Origin: Crocinitomicaceae bacterium
GTDB taxonomy: Bacteria; Bacteroidota; Bacteroidia; Flavobacteriales_D; Crocinitomicaceae
NCBI GenBank assembly: GCA_021325675.1
Contig: JAJTCM010000003.1
Location: forward strand, 434,001 to 498,000
Length of the DNA: 64,000 bases
Reading direction: 5' to 3'
In this document: positions 50,585-60,878 of the stretch, one piece after another
How positions within the stretch are numbered: the first letter of the stretch is position 1
How the letters are laid out: each line of letters starts with the position of its first letter
Made by a program: the position numbers and the translations under genes
The notes under the pieces: generated by a model
The model's database searches: none
What the model saw: the letters and a program-made list of their open reading frames with translations, nothing else
Told to the model about the DNA's origin: nothing

Positions 50585-53002
50585 GTGAATTCAATCCAGA
50601 AAAGCTTAATCATCAACAAGGGTTACAACCCTCACCTGTTACGGTCAGTACTAAGAAAATACTGGTTTTTTCCGCTTCTGTTCATTGCGCTTTTCATCAC
50701 GATGGCCTTTTTGTACCTGCGGTATACCAAAATGGTCTATCGCTCAAGTTCGGTGATCCAGATTGAGAAAAAAGACCAGGGAAAGGAAATCCTCGACATT
50801 GATGAAGCGCTTGCGCAGGAACCGAATATTTCCTCCGAGATTGAGCTCCTCCGCTCAGAATTCCTCTTTGAAAGCGCCGTTGAACGCCTGAATATGAATG
50901 TCAGCCTTTTTTCGAAAGGAAACCTGCTGACGGAAGAGCTTTACCACTTAAGCGCTTTTAATGTGACACCCTTTGAGCTGAAAGATTCCAGTCTCTGCAA
51001 CGTTCCGATCTACATTACTGCCATGACCGGCAAAAACGTAACGCTCGAATATACTTTGCATGGCGCCAAATCTATTGTGAAGGGCAAAACCGACAGCCAC
51101 ATTGTCACCAAGCATTTTGACATTGTGATGAAAATGGTGGACCAGAAGGCCTTCGATGACCTGAAGGATGAAAACGAGCTCTACTTTACTTTCAATGAAA
51201 AAAACTCGCTCAATAAGCGTTTGATCAGCGGACTGGAAGTTATCCCTGCCGACGAACAGGCACAAACAATTACGATCAATTACAAAGGTAACAACCCGCT
51301 TTTGTGCCACGATATCATTACCGCGCTTACAGAATCGTTTTTTGATTATGATGATGAAATCCAGAAAAAATCTTCCGAAAACATCCTCAACTTCATTAAC
51401 CTGCAGCTGGATTCGATCGCAACCGAGCTGAAGGATTCCAAGGACAGCCTGACGCGTTATCTCAAAGTTTCAAACCTCTCCGACCCGGATAACATGGGAA
51501 CGACGATTAACGAAAACATCGATGAATTGTCGGACAAGCTGTATGAGATGGAAGAAGAGATCAGCACCTTGCGCCTTGTAAACAGTAAATTAAAAGCTGA
51601 TCCGAACCGCCTTGAAATTTACAAGCTGATCCCTGAAATGCTTGGTAAAAGCTACGAAAACTCTTTGTCCAAACAAATCCAGGATTTATACAACCTGCTT
51701 GAAAAGAAGGAAGACCTGCTTTTTGAGCTGACGGAGGAAAACACGGTGATCAAGGATCTGGACGCCAAAATTGCCAACAAGATCAACTCGATCAAAAAGA
51801 GCGTTACAACGATCCTCGACCGCCTGATCTCCAACCAGCGCCAGCTGCAAGGCAAGCTTTCCGGTTATGAAAGCGAATATTTCAGCCTTCCGGACAAAAA
51901 AATGGAATATAACCGTCTCAAGTCCATGCAGGACCTGAACGAAAAATACTATACGCTCCTGGCAGAGAAAAAAGTGCTTTACTCGATTTCAAAAGCAGGT
52001 TTCGCCAGCAACAACCGCGTACTGACCCAGCCGGAAATTTCAGAAGTGCCGATCAGCCCGAATAAAAAAATGATTTACGGAGGTTTCCTTTTCGTAGGCT
52101 TACTGCTAGGCCTGACTTACCTCGCTTTTAAATACTTTACGTTCAATGAGATCAATAACGCGGATGAGCTGAAGCTGCTCCTCCCTGAAAAAGCCAATAT
52201 TTTGGGTAGCGTGCCGGTAACGAAACGCGACATGGACTTCTCGCAGATCATTGTCCATGATTCTCCGAAATCCATGCTTTCCGAAGCTTTGCGGAATATC
52301 CGGGCAAATATGAGCTTCATCAACAAGAATGCGCAGACAATTGCGATTTCCTCTTCTATTTCCGGGGAAGGAAAAACGTTTGTGGCGCTGAACCTTGCTG
52401 CAATCCTCGCCATGTCCGGAAAACGCACAATTGTGATTGACCTCGATTTACGCAAGCCGAAAATCCACCTTGGTTTCAACACCAACAACGATAACGGGAT
52501 GAGCAACCTGATTGTGAACCAGATTTCCCTGATGGAATGTATTCACAAATCGGAGATCCACAACCTGGATTACATCACAGCCGGGCCTATCCCGCCAAAC
52601 CCGTCAGAGTTGATCCTCAGCAAGGATTTCCAAAATATCCTGGAGAAAATCAAGTCTATGTATGAAATTATCATCATTGACAACCCGCCGGTTGGATTGG
52701 TTTCCGATGGTGTACAAATCCTGGCTTCAGCCGATATTCCGATTTACGTATTCAAGGCGCATTACTCCAAACGTGTATTCGCAGAGCGTGTACGGGAATT
52801 GTTTGATGTACAGCAAATCAAGTCACTCAATGTGATCCTCAACGGTGTGATCCCGGGCAGGGGCGGCTACGGTTACGATTACGGCTACAATTATGGCTAC
52901 GGCTACGGTTACGGCGGTGGATATTATTACGAAGAGAAAGATTCTAAAAAGATGAACCTCCTGCACAGGATCCTGGTTTTCTTAAGGATCAGAAAAAATT
53001 AA
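50585..53002 (+). CDS. Wzc-type chain-length regulator and tyrosine autokinase
   Basis: An 805-aa inner membrane protein starting at GTG 50585. A Wzz domain lies between two membrane helices (about 27-46 and 498-516), with long coiled coil (about 270-460). The cytoplasmic BY-kinase has Walker A SISGEGKTFVALNLA (about 588), Walker A' TIVIDLDLRKP and Walker B IIIIDNPP. The tail (about 759-785) is an almost pure Gly-Tyr tract with more than ten tyrosines, the autophosphorylation cluster. It controls polymer length and export together with the Wza-like protein. Confidence 0.94.
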   Translation: MNSIQKSLIINKGYNPHLLRSVLRKYWFFPLLFIALFITMAFLYLRYTKMVYRSSSVIQIEKKDQGKEILDIDEALAQEPNISSEIELLRSEFLFESAVERLNMNVSLFSKGNLLTEELYHLSAFNVTPFELKDSSLCNVPIYITAMTGKNVTLEYTLHGAKSIVKGKTDSHIVTKHFDIVMKMVDQKAFDDLKDENELYFTFNEKNSLNKRLISGLEVIPADEQAQTITINYKGNNPLLCHDIITALTESFFDYDDEIQKKSSENILNFINLQLDSIATELKDSKDSLTRYLKVSNLSDPDNMGTTINENIDELSDKLYEMEEEISTLRLVNSKLKADPNRLEIYKLIPEMLGKSYENSLSKQIQDLYNLLEKKEDLLFELTEENTVIKDLDAKIANKINSIKKSVTTILDRLISNQRQLQGKLSGYESEYFSLPDKKMEYNRLKSMQDLNEKYYTLLAEKKVLYSISKAGFASNNRVLTQPEISEVPISPNKKMIYGGFLFVGLLLGLTYLAFKYFTFNEINNADELKLLLPEKANILGSVPVTKRDMDFSQIIVHDSPKSMLSEALRNIRANMSFINKNAQTIAISSSISGEGKTFVALNLAAILAMSGKRTIVIDLDLRKPKIHLGFNTNNDNGMSNLIVNQISLMECIHKSEIHNLDYITAGPIPPNPSELILSKDFQNILEKIKSMYEIIIIDNPPVGLVSDGVQILASADIPIYVFKAHYSKRVFAERVRELFDVQQIKSLNVILNGVIPGRGGYGYDYGYNYGYGYGYGGGYYYEEKDSKKMNLLHRILVFLRIRKN

Positions 53003-53003
53003 T

Positions 53004-54080
53004 ATGGGAATTAAAATCTTACAGCTGGCGGCTTTTTGCGCAACGGGCATCATTGCATCCATGGTGATCAACCTGCTTTTGCTCCGTTTTTCCAAATCGC
53101 TGGGGATCCGGAACAATAACGATGTGATTATCCGCTGGAGCAACCAATCCAAGCCTTCGCTGGGCGGTGTAAGCTTTTACATTGTATTTCTTTTTACCGC
53201 TATCGGCTTTAGCATTGTCTTCAGTGAAGATGAATCTATTTTTAAGAATACACAGTATATCGGCCTGCTCACGGCGGGAACACTGGCTTTTATTATGGGA
53301 TTGGCAGACGATGCTTACAATACGCAGCCTATGGCTAAGCTCACAATCCAGATCCTCTGCGGCGTTATCCTGGCCTTTACGGACACAAATATAGAGCTCA
53401 CCCATGTTTTCTGGATAGATGCCACATTAACCGTAATCTGGGTCGTAACACTCATGAACTCGCTCAATATGCTGGATAATATGGACGGGATCACGGGTAC
53501 TACGGTTTTGTTCATTCTGGCGTCCTGCCTGATCGCGTCTTTCCTGATCTATGACATCAACCGGAACATCTGGTCCGTTTTCCTGATTTCCGTGATGGGC
53601 TCCCTGATCGGTTTCCTGTTCTATAACGTGAACCCTTCCAAGCTTTTTATGGGGGATGCGGGCAGCCAGTTTATCGGTCTTTTTGTTGCTTTCTTTTCCA
53701 TCAAATGCCTGTGGAATATCGGCGACCTGACCAACAATCCGTCCTGGATCGGCGGGATTATCTGCCTGATCGCTTTCACACCGGCTGCCGTTGACTCGCT
53801 GAGTGTCACGATCAACCGCCTTAAAAAAGGGAAATCGCCTATGGTTGGCGGCAAGGACCACACGACACACCATTTGGTTTATGCCGGTTTGAGCGACAAG
53901 CAAGTGTGGTACGTATTTACTTTTATCTCGGTTTTTTCAACTGCGTTAAGTATTTTTATGGTTTACCTGAGCATTATGAAAATCCTCATTCCGCTGATCT
54001 GCTTTTTGCTTTTCTTCCTGGCGGTGTTCATTTTCCTGTACCGTTTCACACTTACTCATCATCCGCCTGAAAAAAAATAA
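53004..54080 (+). CDS. WecA/MraY-family polyprenyl-phosphate glycosyl-1-phosphate transferase
   Basis: A 358-aa membrane enzyme with about ten helices. It has the family's Asp motifs: GLADDAYN (about 99), [10 protein letters not shown] (about 155), [11 protein letters not shown] (about 214), and the HIHH-type motif as GKDHTTHH (about 282). It transfers a sugar-1-phosphate, usually GlcNAc-1-phosphate, to undecaprenyl phosphate, the first membrane step of polysaccharide synthesis. As last gene of the asnB-GT4-wza-wzc run it supplies the lipid-linked primer. uvrA follows at 24 bp and may be partly co-transcribed. Confidence 0.92.
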   Translation: MGIKILQLAAFCATGIIASMVINLLLLRFSKSLGIRNNNDVIIRWSNQSKPSLGGVSFYIVFLFTAIGFSIVFSEDESIFKNTQYIGLLTAGTLAFIMGLADDAYNTQPMAKLTIQILCGVILAFTDTNIELTHVFWIDATLTVIWVVTLMNSLNMLDNMDGITGTTVLFILASCLIASFLIYDINRNIWSVFLISVMGSLIGFLFYNVNPSKLFMGDAGSQFIGLFVAFFSIKCLWNIGDLTNNPSWIGGIICLIAFTPAAVDSLSVTINRLKKGKSPMVGGKDHTTHHLVYAGLSDKQVWYVFTFISVFSTALSIFMVYLSIMKILIPLICFLLFFLAVFIFLYRFTLTHHPPEKK

Positions 54081-54104
54081 CAATGCATTACCTTTTTAAG
54101 CCTT

Positions 54105-56927
54105 ATGGACGAACAAAAAAATACAGCGCAGGATTTCATCGAAATATTCGGCGCCCGTGAGCATAACCTCAAAAACATTGACTTAAAAATTCCGCGCAAC
54201 AAGCTGGTTGTTTTTACCGGTTTGTCCGGATCGGGAAAATCTTCCCTGGCGTTTGACACGATTTTTGCCGAAGGACAGCGCCGTTATATTGAAACTTTTT
54301 CTTCTTACGCGCGCCAGTTCCTTGGTGGATTGGAACGCCCGGATGTAGACAAAATCGAAGGCCTGAGCCCCGTTATTTCCATTGAACAAAAAACCGTTTC
54401 GCGTTCTCCCCGCTCAACCGTGGGAACGATCACAGAAATTTACGATTTCCTTCGTCTTCTTTACGCACGCGCTTCCACAGCTTATTCGTACGTGAGCGGC
54501 GAAAAAATGGTGAAATATTCGGATGACCAGATCGTAGACATCATCCTCGAGCAGTTTGACGGCAAAAAAATCATTATCCTCGCACCGAAAATCAAAGGAC
54601 GGAAAGGACACTACCGCGAGCTTTTCGATCAGCTGCGCAAATCGGGCTTTTCAAAAGTACGCATCGACGGCGAGCTGCGGGAAATCGAAAGCGGAATGCG
54701 CCTCGACCGTTACAAGATACATGATATTGAACTGGTGATCGACCGCCTGAAAGTGGATGCAAAAGACCGCAAACGCTTATACGACACGGTAATCCTCGCT
54801 ATGAAACACGGCACGAAAGCCATGATGGTGATGGATTTCGACACAAACGAGGTTAAACATTTCAGCCGTTCCCTCATGTGCCCAACTTCCGGGATCAGTT
54901 ACCCGGAACCGGAGCCCAACCTTTTTTCCTTCAACTCGCCTTACGGGGCCTGCCCGAGCTGCAATGGTCTGGGTGAAGTATCGGAAGTCGATATGGATAA
55001 GATCATCCCGGATAAAAAGCTTAGCATCAAAAAGGGCGGTTTTGCTCCCTTAGGCGAATTCAAACGCAGCTGGATTTTTGACCGCATCGAAACGTACCTT
55101 CAGCAGGAAGGCTTCAGCGTCAACTCACCGATTGCAGATTTAACCGAGGATGTGCTCCAGGTTTTGCTCTACGGAAACGAAGGCATGGAACGCTCACCGC
55201 GCGACAAATCGATTATTTTTGAAGGAATTATCCAATATATTTCACGCCATTCGGAAGAAAGCTCGGCAGCCATTCAGCGCTGGGCACAAAGCTTCATGAA
55301 CCGTGTCACCTGCCCGGAATGTAAAGGAACGCGACTTAAAAAAGAAGCCCATTTTTTCAAAATGGGTGAGAAACATATCGGTGAGCTGGCACAAATGGAT
55401 GTCGGTGAGCTCGGTACCTGGTTTGGAACTGTAGAAAAAAAGCTCGGCACGCAAGAGCTACAAATCGCGACAGAAATCATCAAGGAAATCCGTACGCGGC
55501 TCAATTTTATACTCGAAGTTGGACTGGATTACCTATCGCTGCACCGTTCGGCCCGCTCCCTTTCCGGAGGTGAAGCCCAGCGTATCCGTTTGGCAACCCA
55601 GATTGGCTCGGAGCTGATGAATGTGCTGTATGTCCTCGACGAGCCGAGCATCGGTTTGCACCAGCGCGATAATACCCGTCTCATCAATTCCCTGAAACGT
55701 CTGCGCGACACCGGCAATTCGGTAATTGTTGTTGAGCATGACCGCGAAATGATCGAAGCAGCTGACTTTTTGGTTGATATCGGCCCCAAAGCGGGAATTC
55801 ATGGCGGTGAAATAATCAATGCCGCACCTTTCAAAGACTTAAAAATAAATAATTCATTTACTACAAAATACCTGCGGGGCGAGCTTAAAATCGAAATCCC
55901 GAAAAAACGGCGAAAAGGCAATGGCAAGAAAATCAGTCTTCTCGGGGCTGACGGCCATAACCTGAAAAACGTGGATTTGCACATTCCACTGGGAACGCTT
56001 ACCTGTGTTACGGGAGTTTCGGGCAGCGGGAAATCAACGCTGATCCACCACACCCTTTACCCGATCCTCAACGCCCATATTTACAACGGGGTGAAAAAAC
56101 CGATGCCTTACAAGGAAATCAAAGGCCTGGAACACCTCGACAAAGTGATTGAAATCGACCAGGCGCCGATTGGCCGCACACCGCGTTCAAACCCGGCAAC
56201 TTATACGAATGTTTTTACAGAAATCCGCAGCTTGTATGCTTCCCTTCCCGAAGCACAAATCCGGGGCTACAAGCCGGGGCGCTTTTCATTCAACGTGGCC
56301 GGCGGACGCTGTGAAACCTGTGGCGGCGGCGGCGTAAAAGTGATCGAAATGAACTTCCTGCCGGATGTTTACGTGCAATGTGAAACCTGCCAGGGCAAGC
56401 GTTACAACCGTGAAACGCTTGAAGTGCGCTACAAAGGAAAATCGATCAGCGACGTATTGGAAATGACGATTGAAGATGCTGTTCCTTTCTTTGAAAAAAT
56501 CCCAAAGATCAACCGTGTGCTGCAAACGCTGGAATCCGTCGGGCTGGGCTATATTACACTCGGTCAGTCTTCCACAACGGTTTCGGGCGGCGAAGCGCAG
56601 CGGATCAAGCTGGCAACAGAGCTATCCAAACGGGGAACGGGAAGCACAATTTATATTCTTGATGAGCCGTCGACCGGCTTGCATTTCGAAGATATCCGCC
56701 TGCTGCTGGAAGTTTTGAACCGCCTGGTGGATGAAGGAAATACGGTCCTGGTGATCGAGCACAACCTCGATATCGTCAAAGTAGCGGATTATGTTGTTGA
56801 TCTTGGGCTTGAAGGCGGAAAAGGCGGCGGAAGCATCTTGTTTTCAGGAACGCCCGAACAGCTGGTTAAGCAAAAGGAAAACGAAAGCCACACTGCGAAG
56901 TATTTGAAAATTGAAATGAACCTGTGA
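54105..56927 (+). CDS. uvrA: Excinuclease ABC subunit A
   Basis: A 940-aa UvrA, the damage-recognition ATPase of nucleotide excision repair. Both ABC modules are complete: Walker [15 protein letters not shown] and [14 protein letters not shown], signatures [13 protein letters not shown] and [13 protein letters not shown], Walker [11 protein letters not shown] and [10 protein letters not shown]. Zinc modules: the first reads CPTS where CxxC is common, followed by CPSCNGLG; the middle CPECKGT; the last CETCGGGG and [10 protein letters not shown] is intact. I recall the CPTS form in other Bacteroidota, so it is likely lineage-typical. Confidence 0.97.
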   Translation: MDEQKNTAQDFIEIFGAREHNLKNIDLKIPRNKLVVFTGLSGSGKSSLAFDTIFAEGQRRYIETFSSYARQFLGGLERPDVDKIEGLSPVISIEQKTVSRSPRSTVGTITEIYDFLRLLYARASTAYSYVSGEKMVKYSDDQIVDIILEQFDGKKIIILAPKIKGRKGHYRELFDQLRKSGFSKVRIDGELREIESGMRLDRYKIHDIELVIDRLKVDAKDRKRLYDTVILAMKHGTKAMMVMDFDTNEVKHFSRSLMCPTSGISYPEPEPNLFSFNSPYGACPSCNGLGEVSEVDMDKIIPDKKLSIKKGGFAPLGEFKRSWIFDRIETYLQQEGFSVNSPIADLTEDVLQVLLYGNEGMERSPRDKSIIFEGIIQYISRHSEESSAAIQRWAQSFMNRVTCPECKGTRLKKEAHFFKMGEKHIGELAQMDVGELGTWFGTVEKKLGTQELQIATEIIKEIRTRLNFILEVGLDYLSLHRSARSLSGGEAQRIRLATQIGSELMNVLYVLDEPSIGLHQRDNTRLINSLKRLRDTGNSVIVVEHDREMIEAADFLVDIGPKAGIHGGEIINAAPFKDLKINNSFTTKYLRGELKIEIPKKRRKGNGKKISLLGADGHNLKNVDLHIPLGTLTCVTGVSGSGKSTLIHHTLYPILNAHIYNGVKKPMPYKEIKGLEHLDKVIEIDQAPIGRTPRSNPATYTNVFTEIRSLYASLPEAQIRGYKPGRFSFNVAGGRCETCGGGGVKVIEMNFLPDVYVQCETCQGKRYNRETLEVRYKGKSISDVLEMTIEDAVPFFEKIPKINRVLQTLESVGLGYITLGQSSTTVSGGEAQRIKLATELSKRGTGSTIYILDEPSTGLHFEDIRLLLEVLNRLVDEGNTVLVIEHNLDIVKVADYVVDLGLEGGKGGGSILFSGTPEQLVKQKENESHTAKYLKIEMNL

Positions 56928-56929
56928 AT

Positions 56930-57020
56930 TCATGTGCTGATAGGTTAATATGCTAATTATCATTCGACATTTATCCATTAGCATATCGATCAATTAGCAC
57001 ATTAGCATATTCATAATTAA
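56930..57020. repeat. Intergenic AT-rich repeat cluster, copy 3
   Basis: Contains GTTAATATGCTAATTAT, CCATTAGCATATCGA and CAATTAGCACATTAGCATAT, the last identical over 20 bases to copy 1. Copy ends are roughly inverted to each other. Confidence 0.72.
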
Positions 57021-57123
57021 TCATTTTTTATTATCTTTACCGCCTGCGAAAACAACCAACAGCATTGATACGCATTTCAAGAGACACTTCACTTTTCGCC
57101 ATACATCATCAAATTGTTATAAC

Positions 57124-57804
57124 ATGAACATGCAAAAAGACTGGACGGAAATCAAAACCAATGACAGCTGGGCTATTTTTAAAATTATGTCTGAGTTCGT
57201 TGAAGGATACGAGCGAATGGCAAAAATCGGCCCTTGTATCTCCGTTTTTGGTTCAGCCAGGACTAAAGAAGACAATAAATATTACCAAATGGCTATCGAC
57301 GTGAGCGAAAAGCTCGCGAAAGCAGGTTACGGCGTTATTACCGGCGGTGGGCCAGGTGTAATGGAAGCAGGAAATAAAGGCGCACAGCAAGGCGGCGGGA
57401 AATCTGTCGGCTTGAACATCGACCTTCCTTTTGAGCAAAACCACAATCCATATATTGACCAGGAACACAATCTTGAATTTGATTATTTCTTCGTACGCAA
57501 AGTAATTTTCGTAAAATATTCACAGGGATTTGTTGTGTTGCCGGGCGGTTTCGGGACAATGGACGAAATGTTCGAAGCCCTGACGCTGATCCAGACTAAA
57601 AAGATCAACAAGCGTCCTGTGGTATTGATTGGCCGTGAATATTGGGCTGGTCTTTTCGAATGGGTTGAAAAAGTGATGCTGAACCTGGAAAATAACATTT
57701 CCGCAGCTGATCTTAACCTGTACCGCATTGTCGACACAGCGGAAGAAGCGGTTCAATACATCGAGGATTTCTACAAGAACCACGAGCTGTCACCCAACTT
57801 TTAA
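57124..57804 (+). CDS. LOG-family protein (TIGR00730-type Rossmann fold)
   Basis: A 226-aa protein with the LOG signature VLPGGFGTMDEMFEALTLIQ and GVITGGGPGVMEAGNKGA. LOG proteins hydrolyse cytokinin ribotides and, in bacteria, related nucleoside monophosphates (phosphoribohydrolase, like PpnN). Length is slightly above the short LOG form, with a helical N-terminal addition (SWAIFKIMSEFVEGYERM). It is cytoplasmic and sits 18 bp before a SpoIIE-type phosphatase gene, so the two are probably co-transcribed. Confidence 0.9.
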   Translation: MNMQKDWTEIKTNDSWAIFKIMSEFVEGYERMAKIGPCISVFGSARTKEDNKYYQMAIDVSEKLAKAGYGVITGGGPGVMEAGNKGAQQGGGKSVGLNIDLPFEQNHNPYIDQEHNLEFDYFFVRKVIFVKYSQGFVVLPGGFGTMDEMFEALTLIQTKKINKRPVVLIGREYWAGLFEWVEKVMLNLENNISAADLNLYRIVDTAEEAVQYIEDFYKNHELSPNF

Positions 57805-57822
57805 GCGATGTAAAAACGCAGC

Positions 57823-59328
57823 ATGAGATCCCGGGACCTGACCAAAGGCAGAAGCGCAGTTAATCCAAGCTCCAGAATACTGGTTACTGTTTTCACGGGA
57901 TTGATTATCTTATGCTCCTATTTCATCATCAGTACGTATTTCATCAACATTCGCGAAGCTGAAAAGCGGGAGCTGGATAAACTGTTTGCTATTGCGAATA
58001 CGCTTGCTTTCCAGATTGACGGAGATGAGCATACATACCTGGTTGAAAAATACACGAAGCCCGGACAGCTGAAATCGAGCACGGCTGACAGTATTTACCA
58101 CAAATGGTGGAAACTGCTTTACAAGGCGCAGCGGGTCAATCACCTCGGGACGGAAATCACCACCTTGAGCTACGACCCGGAGAGCCGCAAGTTTTCCTAC
58201 ATCCTGAATTCATTGGATAAGCCTTATATTGCTGATCCTTACATTGATTATGCCCGGGAATTTGTGGATTATTACGAAACAGGCTATAAAATCCCGGCTT
58301 ATAAAGACGAGTTCGGGCAGTGGCTCACGGCGATCAGCCCGATCAGGAACAAGGCAGGAAAGGTAACCGGAATCGTTGAGGTGGATGAGAAATTTGATCA
58401 CTTTATTGCAATCGAACGCAAAAAACTGGCCGGCAACCTGGCAGTTTCACTCGTCATTTTTGCCCTTGTAGCCTTTATTACGCTCCGCCTGGTAAAACAG
58501 ATCTCCCGCAAGGAAGAAGAGCAAAAAAGGATCATCCGGGAATCAAACGAGATCATTTCGCAGAAAAACCGGGATATCCTTGACAGCATCAACTACGCCA
58601 AACGCATCCAGAATGCGATTTTAGTGCCCAAAGAAGAGATTTTCAGTGAGCTGGACGCTTTCATCCTTTACAAACCGAAAGACATCGTTTCCGGCGATTT
58701 TTATTATTTCTCGCACGTCGGTGAGCATATTATTCTCGCTGCGGTTGACTGTACCGGTCACGGCGTCCCGGGGGCCTTGATGAGCATGATCGGCAATGAT
58801 CTGCTAAACCACATTACGAAAGACAGAAAAGCTTCCAAACCGGCTGAAATTCTCGATTTACTGCATTTTGGAGTGACCAATGTCCTGAAGCAGCACGAAA
58901 ACTACGGTGAAACACGTGACGGTATGGATATCGCGCTTTTGTCCATTGATAAGAAAAACAGGAAGCTGCAATACGCCGGGGCATACCGCCCGCTGACACT
59001 TGTTCGCAACGGGGAGCTGATTACGTACAAAGCGGACAAATATCCAATCGGCAACGCCCAGCAGGACCGTGATCATTTCACAAACAATGAAATCCCTGTA
59101 GAAAAAGGCGATGTGCTGTATCTTTCGTCTGACGGTTATGCTGACCAGTTCGGAGGCGATAAAGGCAAGAAATTTATGGTCAAAAACTTCAATGAGCTGA
59201 TCCTTGCAAACGCTCATCTTCCAATGGCTGAACAGGAAAAAATCCTGGATAAAACAATCACCGGCTGGATGGGCAGTGAACACGAGCAGGTAGATGACAT
59301 GCTCGTGATCGGACTGCGAATTACTTAA
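57823..59328 (+). CDS. Membrane-bound SpoIIE-type PP2C serine/threonine phosphatase
   Basis: A 501-aa protein. Membrane helix 1 (about 20-40) and helix 2 (about 205-225) enclose a periplasmic sensor domain of about 160 residues. A coiled-coil linker (KEEEQKRIIRESNEIISQKN; NYAKRIQNAIL) leads to the SpoIIE phosphatase, with metal-binding Asp residues in DIVSGDFYYF, AAVDCTGHGVPGALMSMIG, DGMDIALLSID and SSDGYADQFGG. In Bacteroidota such proteins often control anti-sigma or anti-anti-sigma partners, but none is encoded here. Convergent with the amidase gene, 3 bp between stops. Confidence 0.92.
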   Translation: MRSRDLTKGRSAVNPSSRILVTVFTGLIILCSYFIISTYFINIREAEKRELDKLFAIANTLAFQIDGDEHTYLVEKYTKPGQLKSSTADSIYHKWWKLLYKAQRVNHLGTEITTLSYDPESRKFSYILNSLDKPYIADPYIDYAREFVDYYETGYKIPAYKDEFGQWLTAISPIRNKAGKVTGIVEVDEKFDHFIAIERKKLAGNLAVSLVIFALVAFITLRLVKQISRKEEEQKRIIRESNEIISQKNRDILDSINYAKRIQNAILVPKEEIFSELDAFILYKPKDIVSGDFYYFSHVGEHIILAAVDCTGHGVPGALMSMIGNDLLNHITKDRKASKPAEILDLLHFGVTNVLKQHENYGETRDGMDIALLSIDKKNRKLQYAGAYRPLTLVRNGELITYKADKYPIGNAQQDRDHFTNNEIPVEKGDVLYLSSDGYADQFGGDKGKKFMVKNFNELILANAHLPMAEQEKILDKTITGWMGSEHEQVDDMLVIGLRIT

Positions 59329-59331
59329 TTT

Positions 59332-60015
59332 TTAGACTTGTATGCTTTTCAACATAGCGATCAATCTCGGGCAAGGGTAAACATCCACTTTGTCTTTCCT
59401 TACGGAATTGTGTGAATACATGCCATTCTCCCCTTTCAAAGCTTTTGTGCTTACTTTGAACATCTGGTCATAATCAAATTTCAGGTTGATTTTATATGTT
59501 TTTCCCAGGTAAATAATCAACTTGCGCAGGGATTCGATCTGTGCATCCGAGTATTTGTGATAGTATTTGAAACCTTTGAATGGCTCGGTCAGCTCAGTTA
59601 CAAATTCCGGCCTGACCTCCTTGTTGACGTAGTTGTAATACTTCCCGTTTTTCAAGGTCAGCTGGCCCCAGTTACACGTTTCAATCCCGACAGATGTTTT
59701 GTCCAAGACGCGGTAAGGTACATTATAGGCGCTGAAAACATCTGTTTTTACTCCCAGGTGGTATCCCCAGTGTCTGGAGGAAAAGCACTGTATAATCTCG
59801 CCATCCGCTGAATTCGTTGCACCCGGTCCGGAAATCACAAAAGCTGTAGCGATCCTGCCCCGGTCATCATTCGCCCAATCCTGCGCCACATTCACCCCGC
59901 TGGCATTTCCGGCAGTATGATGTAAATAAATCTGTGTTTTGGGGACTTCTTCTTCGAAATATTGGGTTGGCTTTAATTTTACCTGCTTAATTTTCGATAC
60001 GTCTAACTCGCTCAT
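59332..60015 (-). CDS. N-acetylmuramoyl-L-alanine amidase (Amidase_2 type)
   Basis: A 227-aa zinc amidase of the PGRP/T7-lysozyme type. Zinc and catalytic residues: H in YLHHTAGN, WGYHLGV, and the C-terminal YSHNSVRKDKVDVYPCP with the last ligand (Cys or Asp). ATAFVISGPG and GEIIQCF are family strands. It cuts between MurNAc and L-Ala in peptidoglycan. There is no signal peptide, so it is either cytoplasmic recycling (AmpD-like) or exported in a non-classical or lytic way. No phage genes are near. Confidence 0.88.
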   Translation of the reverse strand: MSELDVSKIKQVKLKPTQYFEEEVPKTQIYLHHTAGNASGVNVAQDWANDDRGRIATAFVISGPGATNSADGEIIQCFSSRHWGYHLGVKTDVFSAYNVPYRVLDKTSVGIETCNWGQLTLKNGKYYNYVNKEVRPEFVTELTEPFKGFKYYHKYSDAQIESLRKLIIYLGKTYKINLKFDYDQMFKVSTKALKGENGMYSHNSVRKDKVDVYPCPRLIAMLKSIQV

Positions 60016-60150
60016 TTTTCAAAAGTGTTTTAAGGTTAATAGGTTCCGAAATTATAAAAAAATCCGAACCAGAAAAAACTTAATCTTAAGAAAACAAATA
60101 TTTAACGGGAGATATCAATGTTTTAACGAATTTGAAATCACAGCTAAATC

Positions 60151-60717
60151 TTAAGACAGGCGCTTATGAACATATTTTTTCACCTTATCATAAAATTGCT
60201 GCGGAAAGTAGGTCCTCCAGTCGATTTCGTCCAGCTCGCCCTTCATTACGAAATAATGGTCGATGCGGGCTTTTTCAAATTCGCGGGTAACATGCTCGTG
60301 AAAATTCACCAGCGCAATCCATCCGTCCTCCACTTCATCAAACCATTCTTCGTAGTAGGAATCGTCCGAATAATGGAAATTGAGTACATTTTCCCCGATC
60401 AGGATGAACTGGTTGATGCCATATTCCATAATCGGCTCGATAATGTCCCGTTTGAGCGTCATGATGTCGTTTTCAATGGCGTCGTTCCATTCACCGATAA
60501 ACTCAATGATACAAAAAGCCTGGTCATAATCGACATACAAAATCTTCATGAAAAGCGTCGGTGAGCCAAAATTGTCCCATTGCGGATGGATCAGGTAATT
60601 GTAGACCCGGTCGGTAAATTCAAATTCACTGTATTCCCTGCCATAAAAAGGCGAGGACGGATCCTCCGAAGCAATGTACAAGTCCCTCCAGGCGTAATAT
60701 GGCTCAATGAAATGCAT
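60151..60717 (-). CDS. Conserved hypothetical protein, 188 aa
   Basis: I do not recognise a named family. The protein is rich in aromatic and acidic residues (YYAWRDLYIASEDPSSPFYG; HYSDDSYYEEWFDEVEDGW) with a mixed alpha/beta appearance (FCIIEFIGEWNDAIENDIMT; NQFILIGENVLNFH). No signal peptide or membrane helix. A TATCTTTG promoter box ends only 4 bases before the ATG, so the mRNA should be leaderless. It lies between the amidase and the rplT operon, single and intact. Confidence 0.8.
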   Translation of the reverse strand: MHFIEPYYAWRDLYIASEDPSSPFYGREYSEFEFTDRVYNYLIHPQWDNFGSPTLFMKILYVDYDQAFCIIEFIGEWNDAIENDIMTLKRDIIEPIMEYGINQFILIGENVLNFHYSDDSYYEEWFDEVEDGWIALVNFHEHVTREFEKARIDHYFVMKGELDEIDWRTYFPQQFYDKVKKYVHKRLS

Positions 60718-60721
60718 AAGA

Positions 60722-60729
60722 CAAAGATA
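60722..60729 (-). promoter_or_regulatory. -7 promoter box, leaderless gene
   Basis: TATCTTTG on the minus strand, 4 bases before the ATG at 60717. Confidence 0.6.
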
Positions 60730-60822
60730 GAAAAAGGAAGCAGACCGGTTTTATTTTAAATCCGTTTTGCCTTACATATTCCCTTGTTGTGACAGATTTT
60801 AATCTTCACGCTGATTGTAAAC

Positions 60823-60853
60823 AAAAAACGCCCTCCCAAATGGAGAGCGTTTT
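60823..60853 (-). terminator. Terminator of the thrS-infC-rpmI-rplT operon
   Basis: On the minus strand AAAACGCTCTCC pairs with GGGAGGGCGTTTT (with a wobble), loop of four, followed by a T run. Lies 26 bases after the rplT stop. Confidence 0.88.
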
Positions 60854-60878
60854 CCTGATATAGCGTTTTGTACTTTGT

